64,000 nucleotides of DNA from Chalciporus piperatus. Taxonomy: Eukaryota; Basidiomycota; Agaricomycetes; Boletales; Boletaceae. A program made the translations under genes and the position numbers. The notes beneath the pieces are model-generated. The model worked only from the letters and a program-made list of their open reading frames with translations. It was not told where the DNA came from and ran no database searches. Shown one piece after another: positions 31,850-43,169 of this stretch. The stretch is taken from NCBI GenBank assembly GCA_038093975.1, contig JBBPTG010000030.1, positions 146,452 to 210,451 on the forward strand, given 5' to 3'. How positions within the stretch are numbered: the stretch's first letter is position 1; every line of letters begins with the position of its first letter.

Positions 31850-33277
31850 TTAAATATCTAAACTAGCATTCAAGATCTTCATGAAAGGTTGATCGAGAAC
31901 TGCGCCCCTAAGGCCTCCAAACCCATTGAACTCTAATCGGCGCAACGGCCTCCCTAACTGCTTTCTCTGCTGTTGGAAGGCCAACAGGACATCCCAATCG
32001 AAATGCGGACTCTCCAATTGCAACACGCGAAGCTTTGGAAAGGCTTCGCGCCTCGCGTCGTGCGTGAGGTACATGAGTACAGAGTCAATGCTGTACCTCG
32101 AGACGGAGAGGCACTCGATGTTCGGCGCGGTATGCACGAGTGCGTTGGCGATATCGAAACCCTCGAATGGACTGTCTATGGTGACGCGACGGACTTTGGA
32201 GAACCTGGGTGCTTCCCGCTTGAGCGTTCGCAAGAACAGCTGGAGTTCCCTCGGAGATGAAACGTTGGTGAAATTGAGGACGAGTTCCTCCAATGCGGGG
32301 GTGATTACAGTTTCCAAAAGCCCCGTCAGATAGAGTCGAGAGATGTCAGGACCAGGTTGGAGTGACAAGGAAAGCAAGGAGGGTATTTCGACGGGAGCGG
32401 CCGTATGGGCGTGATCAAAATCGACAGCTTCATCAAGGAGTGAAAGGTGGGTAAGGAACCGCAATCCAGACAGGACATTTAGGAATGTCGTCACGGGGAG
32501 ACCAAACGCGGGAACTCCAGACAATGTAAGGGAAGTGAGGCCTTTAGTCGGAATGGCGGTTGACAGTGATACAAGTTCTCCGAGATCCAGGTGTGTTAAC
32601 CTTGGAAACGAGGCAGTGGGAAACGCGGGTTCCCAAATGTTGCTGCGAGGATGGTGCAGGATGATTTCTTGGAGTAAGGGGGCATAACTACGACCGAGAC
32701 CATCCAAGAGCTCCGGAAAGAAGACGTTGGTCTGGATTTCCAAACGACGGCAGATATGTATGTGTTTGAGTATGATGTCGCTGATACGGGGGTAGTCTGC
32801 TGCATAAGCTTGGCGCGGATGAATTCCACAGACAAAGTGTTGACGGAAGGCGAGGTCGAGAGGTAATCCGCATGAGCGGGAGAGATACAAGTCAACGAGG
32901 TCAAAAGATTGCTGGACATAGAAGCGAATGTGGGTCCAAAGGGATGGCGTCCCAATGGCTACCGTTCGCCAGTATCTTGAGACGTGGGACAGCAGCAGTT
33001 CTGGTCTGGTGACTGGCCACTCTGACTTGTTGGGTTCGAAGGGCGAGGGAGGAAATTTCCAGTCCGTTCCCGACAAAGCGACCGCTTCCTTGAAAATCAT
33101 CCCCAGAACTTCGACAGGTAAGACCGAAATGTCCGGGGGAGCCGCCTCTGAACATCGAAGGAGCTTCTTGAGCTCCGACGCCTTGCAACGCATCGCGTTC
33201 AACGAAGCCTCCGCTTCCCAGATCTTCGACATAAGATGAGAGTACTCCTCTTCTATGGCCGAACGATGTTGAATCAT
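31850..33277 (-). CDS. F-box-like leucine-rich protein of the Agaricomycete type
   Basis: Probable substrate adaptor of an SCF ubiquitin ligase; targets are unknown. A 475-codon uninterrupted frame. An N-terminal coiled coil (EEEYSHLMSKIWEAEASLNA) precedes the degenerate F-box: ISVLPVEVLGMIFKEAV, then LLSHVSRYWRTVAIGTPSLW. The rest is irregular leucine-rich repeats (LTHLDLGELVSLSTAIPTKG, LTSLTLSGVPAFGLPV, LRFLTHLSLLDEAVDFD). The ATG at 33275-33277 follows directly after a good intron acceptor (CTCACCAG). The frame continues upstream through a GTGAGC-donor intron into KVDRLPVIQ near 33335-33400. The true start may therefore lie in an upstream exon. Confidence 0.85.
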   Translation of the reverse strand: MIQHRSAIEEEYSHLMSKIWEAEASLNAMRCKASELKKLLRCSEAAPPDISVLPVEVLGMIFKEAVALSGTDWKFPPSPFEPNKSEWPVTRPELLLSHVSRYWRTVAIGTPSLWTHIRFYVQQSFDLVDLYLSRSCGLPLDLAFRQHFVCGIHPRQAYAADYPRISDIILKHIHICRRLEIQTNVFFPELLDGLGRSYAPLLQEIILHHPRSNIWEPAFPTASFPRLTHLDLGELVSLSTAIPTKGLTSLTLSGVPAFGLPVTTFLNVLSGLRFLTHLSLLDEAVDFDHAHTAAPVEIPSLLSLSLQPGPDISRLYLTGLLETVITPALEELVLNFTNVSSPRELQLFLRTLKREAPRFSKVRRVTIDSPFEGFDIANALVHTAPNIECLSVSRYSIDSVLMYLTHDARREAFPKLRVLQLESPHFDWDVLLAFQQQRKQLGRPLRRLEFNGFGGLRGAVLDQPFMKILNASLDI

Positions 33278-34147
33278 CTGGTGAGAGGACAGTCAGTAGG
33301 GATGCAAGGTCACGGTGTTTGGTTTGGGGGCTCACCTGAATAACTGGAAGACGATCGACTTTATACGACAGACACAGCGCCACCAGCTTCAGAGACGTGG
33401 ACTCTGTGAAACGGCGGTTGTTCCTCGGTCGGTGTTCTGGTAGACAGGCGAAGTACCCCAAAGATTGGAAGCAATGTCAGGATTACGGCAATATTACAAC
33501 CTTGAGCCTCGAGGGAAATGGGAGGTGCACCAAAGGTGCACGGGTAAACCATGCCAGATCCAAGCCAGATCACCAGTTACAGTCAAATCACTGCAGCGCG
33601 CAGCGTTAGCCTGCCTATGCACGGGATCGTCCGAGGGTCGTGTTGAGGGTCAAGAAAAAGTGAGGCTCGAAGAGTGCTCGAAGCAAACTCGTGTCCGTAT
33701 CGCTGGCATGATCTAGACTGACAGGCGAGGGTCTAGATCGTGCAAGTGAGACTCGACGGAGGTTTTCGGTAACGTGAAGCTGACAGCAGTCGAACGTTCT
33801 TCATGGTCACCAGGTTTGTCGAGTCGTTCGGCTGGCAAGACCACAAGGCTGAGCCGTGAGGTAGTAATAGTTTACCCCACAGACAGCCTCAAACCAGCCC
33901 TCGAACCATTGCGAAGCTTGACGTGTTCACGGGTGTTGCCGTTGTAGTATCTCGGATCCTGCCACCAGTGCACATTTCACCAGAGCTGAGCGCTTTGCAG
34001 CAAACTTAGCGACCACATTAATATCCCAGAGTAATCCAAGTGTGATACTAGATCATGAAAACCAGAACAGCAGATCATATAGATCGATTCCACCCTCTTC
34101 GAAGAGGAATGAGAGTATTAAAGTATTAATGGTCTGACTGTCCAATC
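33278..34147. other. 870-bp interval between F-box and acetoacetyl-CoA synthetase genes
   Basis: May hold a 5' exon of the F-box gene at 33333-33461. The remainder shows no coding signal and should contain the F-box promoter and the synthetase 3' UTR. Confidence 0.4.
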
Positions 34148-36892
34148 TCACAATCTTGCCTTGGCTTTCACCACGTCGACGCCCTCTTCCTGCTTCATTA
34201 CGTCCTCGAACCGCCTGTACTTGTAGTATAGCTTGAACGATTCAGGATTGGCAACCGTCCCACTCGGGACAACGTCAGCACCCGAGACGATTTGCTTGAT
34301 CGCGATCTCGATCTTCTTGCCGTTTACTGTGTACTGTGAAGTGAAAGTAGAATCAAGACCCATATTGCACGCTCCAAACAGCCAGTCACTCACAGGTATA
34401 TCGTCCACTTCGAAGATCCCCGCAGGGACGTGCCTCCTACTCAAACCTTCCCTGAGTATGCTCCTCACCTTGTCTCTCAGCTCCTTTCCAACCTTTCCTT
34501 TGTGACCCTCCCTCATCTTCAAAAACAAGAGAACCCTCTCGTCTTCTTCTCCATCCCTCCTCTGTCCAACGCAAAGGGCATCTTCCAGCCCCTCCAGGCC
34601 CGGCGTTTCCCCGTTGACAAGCTTATAAATCTCTGCGCTCCCGAACCGCACTCCGCTAGGATTAAGAACCCCATCACTTCGTCCTAAGAAGACAAAGCCA
34701 CCCGTGGCAGGGTTACGAACGACGAAATCACCTTGGCGCCACACAGGGGTGCCATCGGGGCCAGGTGCGAACGTCCGGAAGTATGCAGATAGGAATTTGT
34801 CATGTGTAGGGGTATCATTAAGGAAGTATAATGGCACCGAGGGCTGCGCTCGAGTGATGACCAGTTCCCCAGGTATACCTGCGCTGATGGGGATGGGGTT
34901 TCCGGACGGAGAGTAGACGGCGACCGCCATGCCGAGACATGGGCCTTGGAGCTCTGTGTTCAGGGATGGTTAGGAATGAAAAGAAATACAGCGAAGAACA
35001 AACCTCCAGCATGTAGAGGCAGGGACATTACGGCCGTCACGACTGTATATTCGTCACGGGATAAGCTTCGTCTTTGAAGGAGCTCAAGATCGGGAGAGCG
35101 GAAACTTACAAGCACAGAAGACATCTGTACCTCCACTGGAGCTGCCGATGTGCAGATTCCCTCCGAACGCTTTTTGAGTCCATGTCATAAGCTGAGGCGT
35201 CATTACCGAACCCGTCACCGTTATTTCGCGAAGGCCAGAGAAAGGTTTGGATGCCGAAGAGATGGAGAGCGGATCCACATTGCGTGCCTGCACTTCGGCG
35301 AGGAAACGTGGAGAGGTGCCGAGGACTGTCACCCTGTGTAGGCCAGCGACATGAAGGAAGCCAAATGGTCGAGTTAGGGTATCTTACCCTGCCCAATCTA
35401 TGAGTTTGAGATATTCCTTCGCGTCGGGGTAGAATGGAGAGCCTTCGAACAAAACTATACGTGCCCCGCAAGCCAGGCCCGAGAGCATGAATGGCCACAT
35501 CATCCATCCGGTCTGTGCTTCAGATGAAATCATAAGTCTTCAGAAGCAGGACGTATACGCACAGTTGTATATTGGAAATAGACGTCAGTGGGTACTATCC
35601 CAAAGCCAACATAACAGTCCTTCTTGCTATTCATAAGTGCACCCTGCGTAAATCCGAGGGGGAAAAGTTTTGACTATCGCCAATTCCCTAAGAGAAGATT
35701 TGACTTACCCCTGCGGCATGGACAATGCATTTTGGAGGCCCACTGGTTCCAGATGAGTAGAGTATGTATAGGGGATGATCAAACGGAAGCTGCTCAAAGG
35801 TTAATGGGTAGTCTTCCGACGCCGACGAGGGGGTAAGAAAAGCTTCGATGGTGACGCTGTTCGCAAGGGCAGGTCAGAAGTGCTCTAACCCACCGAATAC
35901 ATAAAACCTACCAACCAGGGACCTCAACCAGGTTCCCCGTTTTCTCACTTCTCAACACGACAGCCCTTTCAAGTCCATGTCCACCTAATCTCAAGTCCCT
36001 CTCTACTTCTGCAATCTTTTGAGTGATGTTGATAGTCTTTCCCGCATACACTGTCTCGGAGGAAGCGAAAAGGACCTTGGGACGAATCTGGCGATATCTG
36101 TCGAGGATGGCAGAGGCGCCCATATCCGTGGCCGTACTAGAGAAAATGGCACCGATTGAGGCAGCTGCTAGAGCTATCACGACACCATTAATGGAGTTCG
36201 TGATGATGGCTATACGTGCCACAGACAGAGTTGTATTCTAATCAGTATCACTTCACCACAAAGAACAATTCCCTGAACATACCAGCAACTCGATCACCGG
36301 CACGCACACCGGCCCTCTTCATACCAGCTGCCATTGCCCGTACCATTTCCCTCAGCTCTCGGAAGGTGTATTGCTTCACACCACTGAACTGAACCTTGCC
36401 CGCGCTCGTTGGGTGAAGGTCATATTCATAGACTGCAGTGACAGCGATGCCATTGTCATCCCTCCAGAGGAGATTCTCGGCATAGTTAAGACGCGTTCCC
36501 GGGAACCAGGACTGACGTTCGGGGATAGCTCCCGGTACAACAATCTGAAGTTGGGTAGCGGGGTGAGAAGGCTGCCCTTAGTAGCAGCAGAGAATTGTAC
36601 CTGGTCTGGCCGAGGTGGAACAGAAGCAATTATACCCATAAACTCCCACAGGTCCAGCCAGAAGGTGTAGTCAGATACCGAGTGAGCGTGAAGGTCATTA
36701 TAGTCCTCTACGATGCTTTCAAGTCAGGACACGATTCGCAGCAGCAAGGAAAGAAGGTATGAACGTACTCAGCTTGAGTCCTCGCTTCATGTTGATTTCC
36801 CGCCTCAGCTTTTCGCAGATTGCATGGCCAGGTTGCGGTGGGGTCCACAGCAACTTGGATTCCTCGAAGTTATACGCACCGGGAGATGCCAT
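34148..36892 (-). CDS. aacs: Acetoacetyl-CoA synthetase
   Basis: Cytosolic ANL-family adenylating enzyme: acetoacetate + CoA + ATP to acetoacetyl-CoA. It feeds sterol and lipid synthesis and links to leucine breakdown. The ATG at 36890-36892 gives MASPGAYNFEESKLLWTPPQ, the typical AACS head, then ICEKLRREINMKRGLKL, and after an intron YTFWLDLWEFMGIIASVPPR. The N-terminal acetyl-CoA-synthetase-type part includes FTQRARARFSSV, the exon IAIITNSINGVVIALAAASI, then GAIFSSTATDMGASAILDRY. The exon near 35085-35500 has FAGGNLHIGSSSGGTDVF-like residues (binding loop before CACK). The C-terminal adenylation region has GELVITRAQPSVPLYFLND, VWRQGDFVVRNPATGGFVF, LGRSDGVLNPSGVRFGSAEI and RHVPAGIFEVDDIPVS. 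The catalytic Lys region is VNGKKIEIAIKQIVSGADV. About nine introns. Confidence 0.92.
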
Positions 36893-37210
36893 TGGGTTTG
36901 GATTCAAAGCTGAAGGTTATAGCAGGCTCCAGCTACCAGGAAGTAGTACCAAGTGGGTCCAGCTAATTGTAGATCAAGGGACGGAACGGAGTGCCTCTCA
37001 CCCCGCACTCGGAGGTTTCCCGGAAGCAATTGTCCCGTTTCTGAATCGGGAAATGATGGCATACTTCGACATCAGCGCAACTTACGGTTCAACCAAGGCA
37101 GGAGGAAGCCATACAGCTTACTCCTCACGGTAAGTCAAGACGACGAGGTTCTACATCATGCGGATACATCCAAGCACCCAGAGATTACAAAAGTGAATAA
37201 CATACAGGAA
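36893..37210. promoter_or_regulatory. Promoter of acetoacetyl-CoA synthetase
   Basis: 318 bp between the synthetase start and the CLF1 stop on the same strand. No recognised element. A plus-strand open frame crossing it is a chance frame. Confidence 0.4.
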
Positions 37211-40039
37211 TCAAGTACCTCCCTCGCCGTCAGAGCTAGCGACATCACTGGCCCCATCTTCGCGGTCTCGCATCGTAACGTCCGGTGATGATGACGAGCT
37301 ACGCTCAGGGCGATTACCCTCGTCTGGCTTAGTGGCAGAAACAAAACCGGACAACAAATTACTTCCTCCACCCTTCTTTGTTGCCTGAGCGTTTTTCCAT
37401 GCATGGGCCATTTGCAAGAACTTGAACGAGGCTGGGTTGACCTCCCGCTCGTCGTCGGCGAATACAAGTTCCCAGTCTGAGGTGTGGTCAGTTAATTCGT
37501 TCGAGTAGAGTCGAACAACTGATGCTTACCTTCGACAACTTGACCGGTTTCTTTGTCGACGTGCTGTTTTCTGCCGACTATTGGCATCATGCCCTGTACC
37601 TTGGCCACGTCTGCCTCCGTGCCATTCGCCTCCTCGAACGCCTTCCATGCCTCCAGCAATGCAACGCGCTGAAAATAGCAACAGTCATCAGTTCAGTGGA
37701 TCGCCTAGATGGCAGATAGACCCACCTCAGCTTTGAGCTCCTTGCTCTTGAGGTCTTTGTAACTACGCTCAAACACCTGTCGAGCAAGTTCAGGGTCTCC
37801 CGCAACCACGCGCGGCTCAGCATCCTCGTTCTCCTCTTCCTCTTCCCTCATTGCCCGAGGAAGTGGTATGCTCGAACCCTCGAATTCCGCGTACGAGATC
37901 CACACTTTATGATGACCACTGAGTGAAATAAGGCGTTCGTACAACGACCGTGCCTTCTCTCGGTCACCCTGTTCATCAACTTCGAAGTCAATATATGCCT
38001 TCCACAGAATCTCGGGCATCGACAGCGACGACTGAGAAACTCCAAGTTCGAGGACAGCTTCTGCACGAGCAAAGTCTTCCAAAGCCGTTTCAAGCTCTGC
38101 ATACTTGATCCACGCAGCGGAATTTGTCGGGTCGTGCTTTGTAGGTGATACGGGTAAGTTGCGGTCTGTGAATCTGGTTGTGGATCATACCTCGAGATAT
38201 TTTTCGTAAAGTGTTCGAACTCGATCGAACTCTCGCAACTAAGTATGAGTTAGTACATACACAAATAAGAGACTACTATCCTGAACTTACGTCCATCTCA
38301 AGCTGAATGTAGCCTTTGAAAAGCGACTCTTTCGGGCACACCCCGATTCCATTCCCGAGTATCTTTCGGGCCGCAGGGAGCTCAAGTCGTCGTACTTCGA
38401 AACGCGCAGCCATGATCCACAACTTGGCGAACGTAAATTGCTTGTGTGGCACGAGGCCGAGTGCTGTTCGATATACTTGCCGAGCGCGTTCGTACTCCTT
38501 GAAACCAGTGATGAGAACGAGAAATAATGAGAAATAAAAAGTTGTACCTTTGTCTCAATCTCTTCGAACAGCGCATAATCTAGCCACAGGAATATATACC
38601 TTCTCCAATGCCGCTTTTCCTGTCCAGGGGGGACGTGCGAGACGGCACGCTCATATACCTCCCGAACCCGTTCCACGGCCGCGTCTTCCTCTTCTTTCGT
38701 ACCGCCCTCCTCTCTGAGAGTTCGCAGTGCTCCCTCTTCCAATCTTATGTAGTCGAACCATACATCATAGTTGCGGCCATCTTGAGCCACTTCGTCTTCA
38801 TATTGAATTCTCCGCTTGCCCAGCACGGTCGATTCCATGACGGAGCGAGTCCCGTGTTGTTTTTCGAACTTGGTATACGCGGCATATAACGTCGCCGACT
38901 TTGATCGAGGTAGACGTTCCAGAGCAAACTGGGACAAAAATTAGTCGCGCATGGAAGCAAGGCAGGCAAGCTTACCTTGTAGATAACACGGGCGCGCTCA
39001 TACTCCTTCAAGCGTGTTTCCATCTTGGCGAACGCATTGAACACCGCCTGAGCCTTTTCAATCTGTTCCTCCTCATCTCCGAAGAACTTCAGTGCCGTTC
39101 GGAAAACTTCTCGAGCTTTGTCCAGTTTTTCCCTCTCTTCCTCAAATTTTGCCCACTTCACCCATACGCGAGGCTCTGGTCGAACGGCTATCCAGCGTTC
39201 GTAGATTACACTAGCCCTGTCGAGCTCGTTATACCGCTCCTCCATCTTGATGTACGCTTGCCACGCCTTGTCGTCTGGTTCCCATTGCATCCACCGCTCG
39301 AAGACTTGACGTGCACCAGGGACATTCTGAAGGAGCTCCTCCAGGTAGACGTACTTGTACCACAGTTGATCCACTCGAGGAAGCAAAGTCACAGCACGAT
39401 CGAAAAGGTTGCGAGCATGTTGAACGTTTCGTGATTTCAACTCCATCTCGGTGTAGCTCAGCCATAGCTGCACGCTTCGCGGGTCGACGTCCAAGGCACG
39501 TTCAAAGACTGATCGAGACCGGTCGAACTCATTTTGACTAGCCTACAGAAGGTGTGACGAACGATCCGTCACCGGTAAAACGAGGACATACCTCCCAGTT
39601 AGCGTATTGCGTCCATTCTTTTCTTTGGGGCAATAAGTCAAGTATCTGAGACGAGACAAAGAATACTTACATGCTACCCCGACTTCGTCTGATACGCTCC
39701 TCAAACTCCTTTCGCTTTCGGCCGCGATACTCGTGGAGTTCTTCAAAATCCTCGACTCGTTGTTTTGGGGCACGAAATGTTGATTCTTGGCGCTCTTGAG
39801 CCTATACACCCGTCATTAGATAATTGCGGTTGCGTATGCCTCGCAGTTCAACGTACTTCTCGTAGGAGTTGCTCTGCAGTGATCTTTGGATGAAAGTAAG
39901 CACTGAACTGCTCGTCAAAATGATTTTGAGCGTACCTGTACGGCCGCTGGGGCTCGGTTTCTTATTCTACACGGAATGTCTCAGCATATGAAGAGCGAGG
40001 TGACGCTTCAACGAACCTTGGCGCCCTGCCGTCCTGCAT
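37211..40039 (-). CDS. clf1: CLF1/Syf3 (Crooked-neck) splicing factor, HAT repeats
   Basis: NineTeen-complex scaffold of the spliceosome, nuclear. The ATG at 40037-40039 gives MQDGRAPR, then small exons [10 protein letters not shown] and [40 protein letters not shown] is the conserved entry to the HAT array. HAT repeats follow without gaps: [137 protein letters not shown] and [20 protein letters not shown]. The C-terminus has [19 protein letters not shown] and [20 protein letters not shown], then a Ser-rich acidic tail ending DGEGGT. About nine introns. It lies 275 bp downstream of UTP25 on the same strand. Confidence 0.93.
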
Positions 40040-40315
40040 GATGATCTACCTTGTCGTATGTGCCAGGACAAGACGGGGCCAACGCGTTATGGGACCTAGT
40101 GGTATCGTAAACATGGACAAACAAGATTATTGTGAAGCATGGCAAGTCTCTCGATGCGAGAGTGGTGTATGTAGATACATGAGGTTCAGCTTCAAGGTAA
40201 TTTCACCATGGTACTAGTCGACGGACAACCCCCGTAGTCTGCGAGGTCAAGCATCACCCAAGTTTGCGTGACAACATCACAACGCTAGCTGTGCGCTGTC
40301 GACCCCTGTCGCCTC

Positions 40316-42885
40316 TCAGTTCTCCAAAACTTCTTTTGCCCCTCGAGTACCCATGATCCTCTCCAACTTGAACCAATCGTACCGACAGCAAACCACGCGA
40401 CATGTGACATCACTTGGGTCCACTCCATCGTCGAGGAAGGGGTAAGTCAGGAACTCAGAGAAGAACTGAGGGTGCGCAGGTGGCCCATAGAAAAGTATGT
40501 TCCGGATCCCTCTGATTTTATACCTATGGTGGAGGCGAGGTGAGTGGGGATGGATTGCGTTGGTCTATAGACACGTACCGTCGGTAAAAGTGGAATCGTT
40601 CGCTAATAAGTAGGAAGGACTTTTTGCCAGAGAAAAAAGCCTGGCGTGCTCTGGATATATCCTGATTGGATGAGTACCTGATCAGGGGGTTATCATTAGT
40701 ACCAGTCAAACGAGTGGTCGAACATCGCTTACTCTGAAAGCACAGCAAAGCTGATACCACTTTCCTTCCGAAAGTGATTATGGAGCCGGATGAAGTCGAA
40801 GGATGACGGGATGAATACGATGGTATTGGAGCTTTGCACGGCAGATTTCAGAATTTTGGGTAAGAGCTTTATATCGCCGTTCCAATAGCGGGTTGGAAAG
40901 TTCGCAGTTAGTCAGAAAACTTGGAAGGCAGCAGACCGAAATGCACCTGAGTGGTAAAATAAACGAATCTCTTGTCTGCCTCATCCCTCGGATTTGAACA
41001 GTCGAAAGTCGGGAATGTCTGTCGTCGAGTTCAGAAGAGGTTTTCCTCTTTATATGCGAGAACAAGAACAGCGAGATACACACTTGGTCAACCCCTTCCG
41101 GGACTTGTAATGTTGGCCATGTCTTCTCAACTCTTATCTTTCCTTCCACGTTTTTGAGCGAGTTGTTGTAAAGCGACCGCGTTTCGGGTGTTTCAAATGG
41201 GGAGAGGAGGATAGACTGCCGCAGGTACGCTGAGCTGAGTCGAGATTCAGCAGGTGGCACCAAGGTTGTATTTTTTTGGCGCTCACAGTCCATCGAGATA
41301 CCACGGTTTGATGCGTGAAAAGTCAGTATCATGCGACTCTTTGGGCAGCCCGTTTAAATGAGAGAGGACAAACTGAGAGATAGGTGGAAAGTGAATGAAG
41401 TGGCCAATTAGTATGAAGAAATGCACCTACCTGCACATGGTCCCAATTTTGCATTGTCAGGGAATTCATCTGGTCGATGATTAGAATTTCAATCGACGAC
41501 AAGAAATCGGAGCTCCTATGATAAACAGTAAGTACAATGATCCATAGTAAAACTAGGCGGGATGAAAGATGAGCTGACTTTTGCTTTTCGATTGACATTC
41601 GTAGCCCCAATGGACTCGCAAAGATCAAGTCACAGTCATAAAAATCAGCAAAAAGCTTTACGCTCTTTCTGGTCATCTTAATCCCCAGCCTGAAATTGTC
41701 ATCCATGTTCCCTTTGAATGTTTCCACATGATCTTGGGGATATGTTCCAGGTGGTGCGGTAGCAAGTTTGTCTATTGCATCTGGCGGTAGGCCGTATTCA
41801 GAGAGAAAACGTGAGTGCTTTTCGATTTGGAATGGAGGTGAAGGTGTATGTGTGGTCAAAGCGTTCAGCCAAGAAAGCGCAGATGAGCGGAACGGAAGAA
41901 GGACGAGGACGGAGGGTCGGGTAAAACCCTGATCTTGGACATCTTCTGGAGGATCGACAGAAGTGGACTTGGCAGATGATATGCGCTCGTTGTTTTTGAG
42001 AACACGACGGCGCTTTCTGGAGAGGACTAAGAATCTGATTGTGACCTTCCAATGCCGAATTGTGTACTTACTTGGTTACGTGGTCGAGGGCATGTAGTGC
42101 AATCGCTTCGCGAATGCACTGGTGGAGCTCAAGGGTGACAGAAGTGTGATAGAGATCAAGGTGGGAAGAGAGTATAGAAAGCAGGTCGTCCTGGACCTGA
42201 GTAAATTCTGTGTCAAGCTAAGTAAACGAATAGAGCGGGAGGTAAAGGTGATCATACCCGTTGATTGTTTGGACCGCCGAGACTCGAAGGGAGTAAGCAG
42301 ACGCTCTAAAAGCTATCATAAGGAGCGTGGTGTGCATTCTGATGTTTTGGATTGAATACTGAATACCTACTGCGGTCTTTTTGGCAAGCTTCTTCTGAAA
42401 AGACTTGGACTCCTCGGGAAGCAAGCTGGCTACCACAGAGAGTTTGCCAACCCTGTCTCTCCGTGATGTCCAATGTTTTTGATCAACAGTCGCCCTGTTT
42501 ATCTCAGTCAGAAGTTCAGGCGTTGGCCCAAAATGTCGGTCATGTGGACCATGCGCTTGGACGAGCACACATCGGCTTTCGAAGTTGCGAGTTAGACAGA
42601 GGATGGCTCACCTGGTGCATCATTTTGGTCTCCTTCGTGTGTTTCTGTCGCCGGATCAGCGGGATCCTGATCACCATCTGGCGGCGAGCTGGCCTCATCT
42701 TGCTGCTCGGAGGGACCAGCATCGGGTTCTGGCTCAACAGCGAAGTGTATGGATTTACGCTTATTGAGCTTCTCTCTTGGGAACGAGTCTTCGGTGTCCC
42801 TCGTGCGTTTCCTACTTTTAAGTGCTGATACGTTGAGAAGCGTTAGCAAACGCGTTGTCGGATCGTTTACACCTTCGAGATCCAT
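40316..42885 (-). CDS. utp25: UTP25 (DEF), SSU processome protein
   Basis: Nucleolar component of the small-subunit processome needed for 18S rRNA maturation. It is DEAD-helicase-like in fold but lacks catalytic motifs. The ATG at 42883-42885 gives [20 protein letters not shown], and a charged, acidic head follows. Conserved blocks: [85 protein letters not shown]. Then [20 protein letters not shown] and [13 protein letters not shown]. The C-terminal helicase-like part has [33 protein letters not shown], and [20 protein letters not shown]. It ends [19 protein letters not shown]. The stop is at 40316-40318. Several introns. It is divergent from TOP3. Confidence 0.92.
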
Positions 42886-43169
42886 GATATGAGCTCGCTC
42901 ATAACAACTTTGAGTCAAACTTTGAGTTACTTTGATCTGCTAATGGCCACGTGACCTCATTTCAGGCGCGACATCCGTGTCTTGACTGTCAATTGACTCG
43001 CTCTAGCTCAAGCGCTCGTCGACGCTCATCCCCAGGTGCACTGTATTCTAGGTCTATCGCTTCCCCTGGTTCTTTGTCCACGTCGGAGTTGTTTAGTCGC
43101 GCAAGGATCCCTGTGGGTCGCCGCTCGTGCATCGTTCAGGTTCCCGTCCATCCAGAACTTCCCTTCCAC
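42886..43169. promoter_or_regulatory. Divergent promoter, UTP25 and TOP3
   Basis: 284 bp between start codons. It contains CCACGTGACC at 42948-42957 (E-box-like) and the 10-bp palindrome GTCAATTGAC near 42988. No TATA box was seen. Confidence 0.5.

Noticed and set aside
42352..42828. 158-codon plus-strand frame with hydrophobic stretches
   Set aside because: Antisense to the charged N-terminus of UTP25; the apparent membrane segments come from complementing acidic codons.
34148..42885. Operon-like run of four minus-strand genes (synthetase, CLF1, UTP25 and the upstream order)
   Set aside because: Spacings of 275-318 bp with separate promoters are ordinary for compact fungal genomes, and the functions are unrelated.
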